Shown piece after piece: positions 4,406 through 5,190 of a stretch of DNA of 5,190 bases. This DNA comes from an uncultured Eubacteriales bacterium. GTDB taxonomy: Bacteria > Bacillota > Clostridia > Oscillospirales > CAG-272. The stretch spans positions 1 through 5,190 of the forward strand of contig CAKSIP010000058.1 of NCBI GenBank assembly GCA_934462825.1, in the 5' to 3' direction. Made by a program: the position numbers and the translations under genes. Position 1 is the first letter of the stretch, and the number at the start of each line of letters is the position of its first letter. The notes under the pieces were generated by a model. That model was not told the origin of the DNA. It worked only from the letters and a program-made list of their open reading frames with translations, and searched no databases.

Positions 4406-5190
4406 ATGCTTAAAAGAACCATTACAGCGATTGTCGGCGTAGCGGTGTTACTTCCTATTTTGTGGTTGTCGGATACATATGTATTTCCGATTGCTGTTTC
4501 CATTGTGGCAGTGATTGCTCTTTATGAAATGTATGAATGTATCGGATGCAAATCAAAATATGCGATGACGATTCCTGCTTATTTGGCCTGCGCCGCATTT
4601 CCCATTTTGTCAAGATTTAGCGGCATGGAAAATGTTTTGCCTATTGTCGGTGCATTTTTTATTCTGTATCTTCTTTACCTTTTGCTGATTGCCGTTTTGG
4701 CTCATGCGGAATATACCATGCAAGATATTTCTATATGCTATGTTATGACAGTTTATATTACAGGCGGTTTTCTATCCATTGAGCTGTTAAGAGAAATGTC
4801 GGATCGGATTTACTTTCTTGTCTTTATAGGCGCATGGATTACCGATATTTTTGCTTATTTTGTAGGAAGGCTGTTTGGCAAACATAAGCTGTGCGAAACC
4901 ATTAGCCCGAAAAAAACCGTGGAAGGCAGTATTGGCGGAGTCGTGTTTTGTGTGATCTTTTTTGTTTTGTTTAGTCTTGCCATGCCGCAAAAGGATAATC
5001 CTTGGCTGTACCTCATTATGGCTTGTGTCGGCATATTGGTATCGGCCGTTTCTCAAATTGGAGATCTCTCTATGTCATTGATCAAGCGCCATTACGGAAT
5101 CAAAGATTTTGGAAAAATATTTCCGGGGCACGGCGGCGTGATGGATCGGTTTGACTCTATTTTGGCGGTTTCGCTGATGCTTTTCCTTTC
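4406..5190 (+). CDS. cdsA: Phosphatidate cytidylyltransferase, C-terminus cut by window end
   Basis: CdsA is an integral membrane enzyme that makes CDP-diacylglycerol from phosphatidic acid and CTP, the branch point for phosphatidylglycerol, cardiolipin and related lipids. Translation from the ATG at 4406 is open to the edge, giving 261 residues, so only a short C-terminal end is probably missing from a family usually about 260-285 long. Several hydrophobic membrane segments are visible (about 5-40, 55-100, 108-125, 136-153, 176-193, 200-218). The conserved cytoplasmic features are WITDIFAYFVGRLFG (144-158), ISPKKTVEG (166-174), QIGDLSMS (217-224) and the complete family signature at 224-250 (S..KR....KD.G..FPGHGGVMDRFD), which carries the metal-binding aspartates. 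AGGGGA at 4391-4396 is 9 nt before the ATG. It follows uppS and is most likely co-transcribed with it. In many Firmicutes dxr and rseP follow, but that lies outside the window. Confidence 0.97.
   Translation, partial: MLKRTITAIVGVAVLLPILWLSDTYVFPIAVSIVAVIALYEMYECIGCKSKYAMTIPAYLACAAFPILSRFSGMENVLPIVGAFFILYLLYLLLIAVLAHAEYTMQDISICYVMTVYITGGFLSIELLREMSDRIYFLVFIGAWITDIFAYFVGRLFGKHKLCETISPKKTVEGSIGGVVFCVIFFVLFSLAMPQKDNPWLYLIMACVGILVSAVSQIGDLSMSLIKRHYGIKDFGKIFPGHGGVMDRFDSILAVSLMLFL

Noticed and set aside
4787..5056. 89-codon minus-strand open frame inside cdsA
   Set aside because: It is a shadow of cdsA, whose frame has the complete family signature.
1..5190. CRISPR arrays, tRNA/rRNA genes, insertion sequences, defence or toxin-antitoxin genes
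   Set aside because: I looked on both strands and found no repeat-spacer pattern, no tRNA-like fold, no transposase motifs and no non-housekeeping gene.

Overview
The window holds a conserved bacterial housekeeping cluster, all genes on the + strand: the end of a small PRC-barrel (YlmC/YmxH-like) gene, then rpsB (ribosomal protein S2), tsf (EF-Ts), pyrH (UMP kinase), frr (ribosome recycling factor), uppS (undecaprenyl diphosphate synthase), and cdsA (CDP-diglyceride synthase) running off the right edge. The gene order, strong AGGAGG-type ribosome binding sites, TTTACA-17-TATAAT type promoters, moderate GC with A-rich spacers, and the sporulation-associated YlmC/YmxH-like tail point to a Firmicute of class Clostridia. 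The UMP kinase ADHMGMLAT variant reminds me of Ruminococcaceae/Oscillospiraceae, but that is recollection and not a search result.

Region by region. 1-125 is the 3' end of the PRC-barrel gene, read from its C-terminal translation. 126-363 carries a near-consensus promoter (193-221) and a leader of about 135 nt with a well-formed two-stem hairpin (284-319), a candidate autoregulatory site for S2. rpsB and tsf follow with a 56-nt spacer and end at a strong intrinsic terminator (2110-2146). A fresh promoter (2190-2218), with duplicated -35-like and -10-like elements, starts pyrH, and frr follows after 25 nt. A long GC-rich hairpin (3571-3619) fills part of the 126-nt frr-uppS gap and may terminate or attenuate. 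uppS has no visible Shine-Dalgarno sequence close to its ATG. cdsA follows uppS after 27 nt with a good ribosome binding site, and it is cut at the window end very near its natural C-terminus.

Together the genes serve translation (S2, elongation factor recycling, ribosome recycling), pyrimidine nucleotide supply (UMP to UDP) and envelope synthesis (the undecaprenyl carrier lipid and CDP-diacylglycerol). The visible signals suggest at least two transcription units, rpsB-tsf and pyrH-frr, with uppS-cdsA either reading through from frr or forming a third unit.

I do not see a novel multi-gene system here. The points worth a second look are regulatory: the rpsB leader hairpin, the repeats around the promoters, the frr-uppS hairpin and the SD-less uppS start. 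There are also a few residue changes in otherwise conserved motifs.
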